From Acidimicrobiia bacterium (GTDB taxonomy: Bacteria; Actinomycetota; Acidimicrobiia; Acidimicrobiales; Bin134), in the NCBI GenBank assembly GCA_009843565.1, contig VYDF01000243.1:8705-18352 (forward strand): 9,648 nucleotides of DNA, given 5' to 3'. The position numbers and the translations under genes were made by a program. The notes beneath the pieces were generated by a model. The model worked only from the letters and a program-made list of their open reading frames with translations, did no database searches and was not told the DNA's origin. Every line of letters begins with the position of its first letter. Positions within the stretch are counted from its first letter, which is position 1. This document shows positions 7,363 through 9,648 of this stretch, one piece after another.

Positions 7363-8324
7363 GGAGCCGTGCTCGTGCGCCGGTCGACGCCAGGGTGGGC
7401 GGCCGCAGGATCGAGCAGGTGTTCGGGGATACCGCCCCGCAACCAGATGAGGGCTTGTTCCACAGCCTGTGCGATCAGCCTGACGATGCCCACCGAGGTG
7501 GTGGAGGCCACGTGGGGAGTGACGACCACGTTGTCGCGTCCCAACAGCGGATGGCCGGGGGGCAGCGGCTCTGGTTCGGTCACATCGAGGCCCGCGCCAC
7601 CCAAATGGCCGGAGTCGAGGGCAGCCAGCAAGGCCTCTTGATCGACCAAGGCTCCTCGAGCGCAGTTGATGATGATCACACCAGGGCGCATGGCCCCCAG
7701 CGAATCCGAGTTGATGATGTGGCGGGTCTCGGGGGTGGCGGGGGCATGGAGCGACACCACATCGGCTTTTGCCCAAAGCTGGTCGAGGTCGACTAACTCG
7801 CCTACGGGCGCCGCTTCGAGATAGGGGTCGTAGACCAGCACGTCCATCCCCAGAGCCTCCGCATAGCGCCCTAATAGGCTTCCGATCCGCCCGCAGCCCA
7901 CCAGTCCCAGATTGCGTCCGTCCAGCTCCAGGGCGCCGGGGCCAGCAAGTCGACCGGGGCCGCCGGCGGTGCCTGCGGCAAGGCGTGCTTCGGAGCCCTT
8001 GAGCCGCTTGGCCACCGCCAGCATCAGCGCCAGCGCATGCTCGGCGGTGGATACCGTGGGGGCATCAGGGGTGTTGCAGGCCGCCACGCCGTGGGCGGCG
8101 CAGGCGGCAACGTCCACGTTGTCGTAGCCGATACCCGAACGGGCCACCACCTTGAGGTTGGGAAACCGACGACAGGCATCGTCGTCCCAGGGCCGATCGG
8201 CGGCCACCACCACGCCGTCGGCGTCCTCGGGACCGTCCACCAGTTCCGCATCGGGAGGAATCACCACCTCAGATGGGGGAGTGCGGTCGATCCAGATTCG
8301 GATTCTTCTGTCGGATCCGGTCAT
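7359..8324 (-). CDS. D-isomer-specific 2-hydroxyacid dehydrogenase (SerA-like)
   Basis: A 321-residue protein of the NAD-dependent D-2-hydroxyacid dehydrogenase family, a normal length for members without an ACT domain. The substrate domain has the RSGIGYDNVD loop (62-71). The nucleotide loop is LVGCGRIGSLLG (141-152), followed by an aspartate, in VYDPY, that would select NAD. The catalytic set is complete: R223 in NCARGALVD, E252 in DVTEPEPLP and H271 in VTPHVAS. The family interconverts 2-oxoacids and D-2-hydroxyacids, as in phosphoglycerate, glyoxylate and hydroxypyruvate reduction. Here the substrate is unknown; it is not part of the standard inositol pathway. The ATG at 8324 follows an AGAGG by 7 bases and lies 19 bases after iolC. 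The 3' end overlaps the next gene as ATGA. Confidence 0.85.
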   Translation of the reverse strand: MTGSDRRIRIWIDRTPPSEVVIPPDAELVDGPEDADGVVVAADRPWDDDACRRFPNLKVVARSGIGYDNVDVAACAAHGVAACNTPDAPTVSTAEHALALMLAVAKRLKGSEARLAAGTAGGPGRLAGPGALELDGRNLGLVGCGRIGSLLGRYAEALGMDVLVYDPYLEAAPVGELVDLDQLWAKADVVSLHAPATPETRHIINSDSLGAMRPGVIIINCARGALVDQEALLAALDSGHLGGAGLDVTEPEPLPPGHPLLGRDNVVVTPHVASTTSVGIVRLIAQAVEQALIWLRGGIPEHLLDPAAAHPGVDRRTSTAP

Positions 8325-8343
8325 GCTGCTGCCTCTGGGGGAA

Positions 8344-9324
8344 TCATGATTCTCGGCCCAGCATCTCGTCGATCTCATCGGGAGTGGGCATGGCGTCGGA
8401 ACAGGCCAGGCGACCGGCCACAATAGCCCCGGCCGCATTGGCCCGGGTGACGATTTCCACCGGATCAAGGCCGGCCAGCAGTCCGTCGGCCAAGGACCCG
8501 CCGAAGGCGTCGCCGGCCCCCAGTCCACACACCACTTCCACCATCATGGGGCGCACCTCAGTACGGCTTTCCGGGGTGGCCACCAGCACCCCGTCGGCTC
8601 CCTGCTTCACGACGGCCAGCGACACCCCCCGCTCCAGCAGCCGGTCGGCGGCGGAATTGGGGTCAGCGGTGCCGATGGCGATCTCACACTCGGTGCGGTT
8701 GCCCACCGCGACGGTGGCCAGCTCGATCGCTTCTCCGATATGGGTGCCGGCCTCTTGGGGGGAATCCCAGAAACTGGGGCGATAGTCCAAGTCGAGCACG
8801 GTATGGGGCCGTCGGTTTCGCTGTTTCAGAACCTCCAGCACGGTGGAGCGGGACGGTTCTTGGGCGAAGCGAGATCCGGCCGTCCACAACACGGGCACAT
8901 TGGCAGCGATGTCGGGAATGTCGGCGGGCCGCAGGTTCATCTCCGGGCCGCGGGGCTCGCGGTAAAACAGCAGCGGCGGGTCGGTGGGGGGATCGAGAGC
9001 GCAGAAGGCCAGTGCGGTGCGCAAGTCGGGGTCGGTGGAGACGTAGCGATTTTCGACGCCGAACTTCTCGGCCAACTCGGCGCGGATGTACTCGCCAAAG
9101 CCGTCGTCGCCCACCCGGGTTACCACTGCGGTTCGTCGCCCCAATCGGGCACAGGCCACGGCCACATTGGTGGGGGAGCCGCCGATTGACTTGGCAAATG
9201 TCTGAACCTTGCTCAGCGGCACGCCGCTCTGCTGGGGGTACAGATCGACGCTGACCCGCCCAATGGTCAGCACTTCGAGATCGGTTGGAGCGCGGCCGAT
9301 CTCGGCCGCCCGTGTTTCAGGCAC
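8344..9324 (-). CDS. iolC: 5-dehydro-2-deoxygluconokinase IolC (PfkB family)
   Basis: IolC phosphorylates 2-deoxy-5-keto-D-gluconate, the product of IolB, using ATP. This 326-residue PfkB-type sugar kinase has the N-terminal signature GGSPTNVAVACARLG (48-62) and the C-terminal signature CGLGAGDAFGG (266-276), with D272 as the catalytic base. The opening TIGRVSVDLYPQQ and the GLGAGDAF version of the anion-hole motif (rather than DTTGAGDAF) are typical of IolC, and the operon context agrees. The start is GTG at 9324. An in-frame stop lies four codons upstream, so no earlier start exists. No convincing ribosome-binding site precedes it, and an internal start a few codons later is possible because the conserved fold begins near residue 17. 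It lies 20 bases after the ABC ATPase gene and is probably co-transcribed with it. Confidence 0.92.
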   Translation of the reverse strand: MPETRAAEIGRAPTDLEVLTIGRVSVDLYPQQSGVPLSKVQTFAKSIGGSPTNVAVACARLGRRTAVVTRVGDDGFGEYIRAELAEKFGVENRYVSTDPDLRTALAFCALDPPTDPPLLFYREPRGPEMNLRPADIPDIAANVPVLWTAGSRFAQEPSRSTVLEVLKQRNRRPHTVLDLDYRPSFWDSPQEAGTHIGEAIELATVAVGNRTECEIAIGTADPNSAADRLLERGVSLAVVKQGADGVLVATPESRTEVRPMMVEVVCGLGAGDAFGGSLADGLLAGLDPVEIVTRANAAGAIVAGRLACSDAMPTPDEIDEMLGRES

Positions 9325-9344
9325 GCAGTGATGCTAGGTGACGC

Positions 9345-9648
9345 TTACGTACCAGCTTGAGCCAACTCGTGCTGGAGGGCCTCCAGTTCGGCGCCGCCGG
9401 CCATGAGCTGGGTCAGATCGGCCTGCGACAACTGTTCCTTGGCCCAATTGCCCATGGACACTCCCCGGTTGAGGATCACGAAGCGATCGCCCACCGGGTA
9501 GGCGTGGTTGGGGTTGTGGGTGATGAAGATCACCGCCAACCCCTGGTCGCGAGCCTCCACAATGCGCCGTAGCACCACGCCCGACTGCTTCACCCCCAGC
9601 GCGGAGGTGGGCTCGTCGAGGATCAGCACCCGGGCGCCGAAGTAGCTG
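9345..9648 (-). CDS. Sugar ABC transporter ATP-binding protein, C-terminal part (5' end outside window)
   Basis: Only the last 100 residues and the TAA stop are visible. The Walker B motif VLILDEP is followed by the D-loop TSALGVKQ, and the switch histidine is in FITHNP. The sequence then ends about 60 residues later without a second nucleotide-binding domain. Two-domain sugar ATPases such as RbsA have two ATP cassettes; the TSALGVKQSGVVLR pattern and the NPNHAYPVGDRF stretch match the single-cassette FrcA-like group that works with a permease and a periplasmic-type binding protein. The role is ATP hydrolysis on the inner face of the membrane to drive sugar or inositol import. The substrate is inferred from the iolC gene 20 bases downstream. 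Walker A and the ABC signature would lie beyond the right edge. Confidence 0.88.
   Translation of the reverse strand, partial: SYFGARVLILDEPTSALGVKQSGVVLRRIVEARDQGLAVIFITHNPNHAYPVGDRFVILNRGVSMGNWAKEQLSQADLTQLMAGGAELEALQHELAQAGT

Noticed and set aside
7363..7776. N-terminal extension of the second Gfo/Idh/MocA gene
   Set aside because: It lies inside the hydroxyacid dehydrogenase gene in another frame. The Rossmann loop starts directly after the ATG at 7362, as expected for the family.

Overview
The window reads as one tightly packed inositol-catabolism operon from a high-GC actinobacterium. Every credible gene lies on the minus strand, so transcription runs from the right end of the window to the left. 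GC is high by eye (not computed), and GTG starts and actinobacterial-style IolC and sugar-ABC motifs fit Actinobacteria. A member of the Acidimicrobiia is a guess, not a demonstrated placement. No RNA genes, insertion sequences, CRISPR arrays or long non-coding stretches were seen. The largest gap between genes is 56 bases.

In order of transcription (right to left): the end of a single-domain sugar ABC transporter ATPase (cut by the window edge); iolC (5-dehydro-2-deoxygluconokinase); a D-2-hydroxyacid dehydrogenase; a Gfo/Idh/MocA dehydrogenase; iolD (ThDP-dependent trione hydrolase); a two-domain membrane desaturase-type di-iron oxygenase plus Rieske protein; iolG (inositol 2-dehydrogenase); an RmlD-like SDR; and iolB (5-deoxy-glucuronate isomerase, cut by the left edge). 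Neighbouring genes overlap by 4 to 7 bases or are separated by 2 to 56 bases. Translational coupling and a single transcript are therefore very likely.

iolG, iolD, iolB and iolC supply four steps of the classic myo-inositol pathway: inositol to 2-keto-inositol, trione hydrolysis, isomerisation to 2-deoxy-5-keto-gluconate, and phosphorylation. The dehydratase (iolE), the aldolase (iolJ) and the semialdehyde dehydrogenase (iolA) are not in the window. The ABC ATPase probably belongs to the uptake system.

Four further oxidoreductases sit inside the core operon. The most striking joins, in one chain, a MocD-like fatty-acid-desaturase-fold oxygenase and a MocE-like Rieske [2Fe-2S] domain. In rhizobia the separate MocD and MocE proteins (with the reductase MocF) are linked to demethylation of the rhizopine 3-O-methyl-scyllo-inosamine. 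The placement suggests a route that feeds O-methylated inositols, or other decorated inositols, into the iol pathway. That substrate is an inference from gene context.
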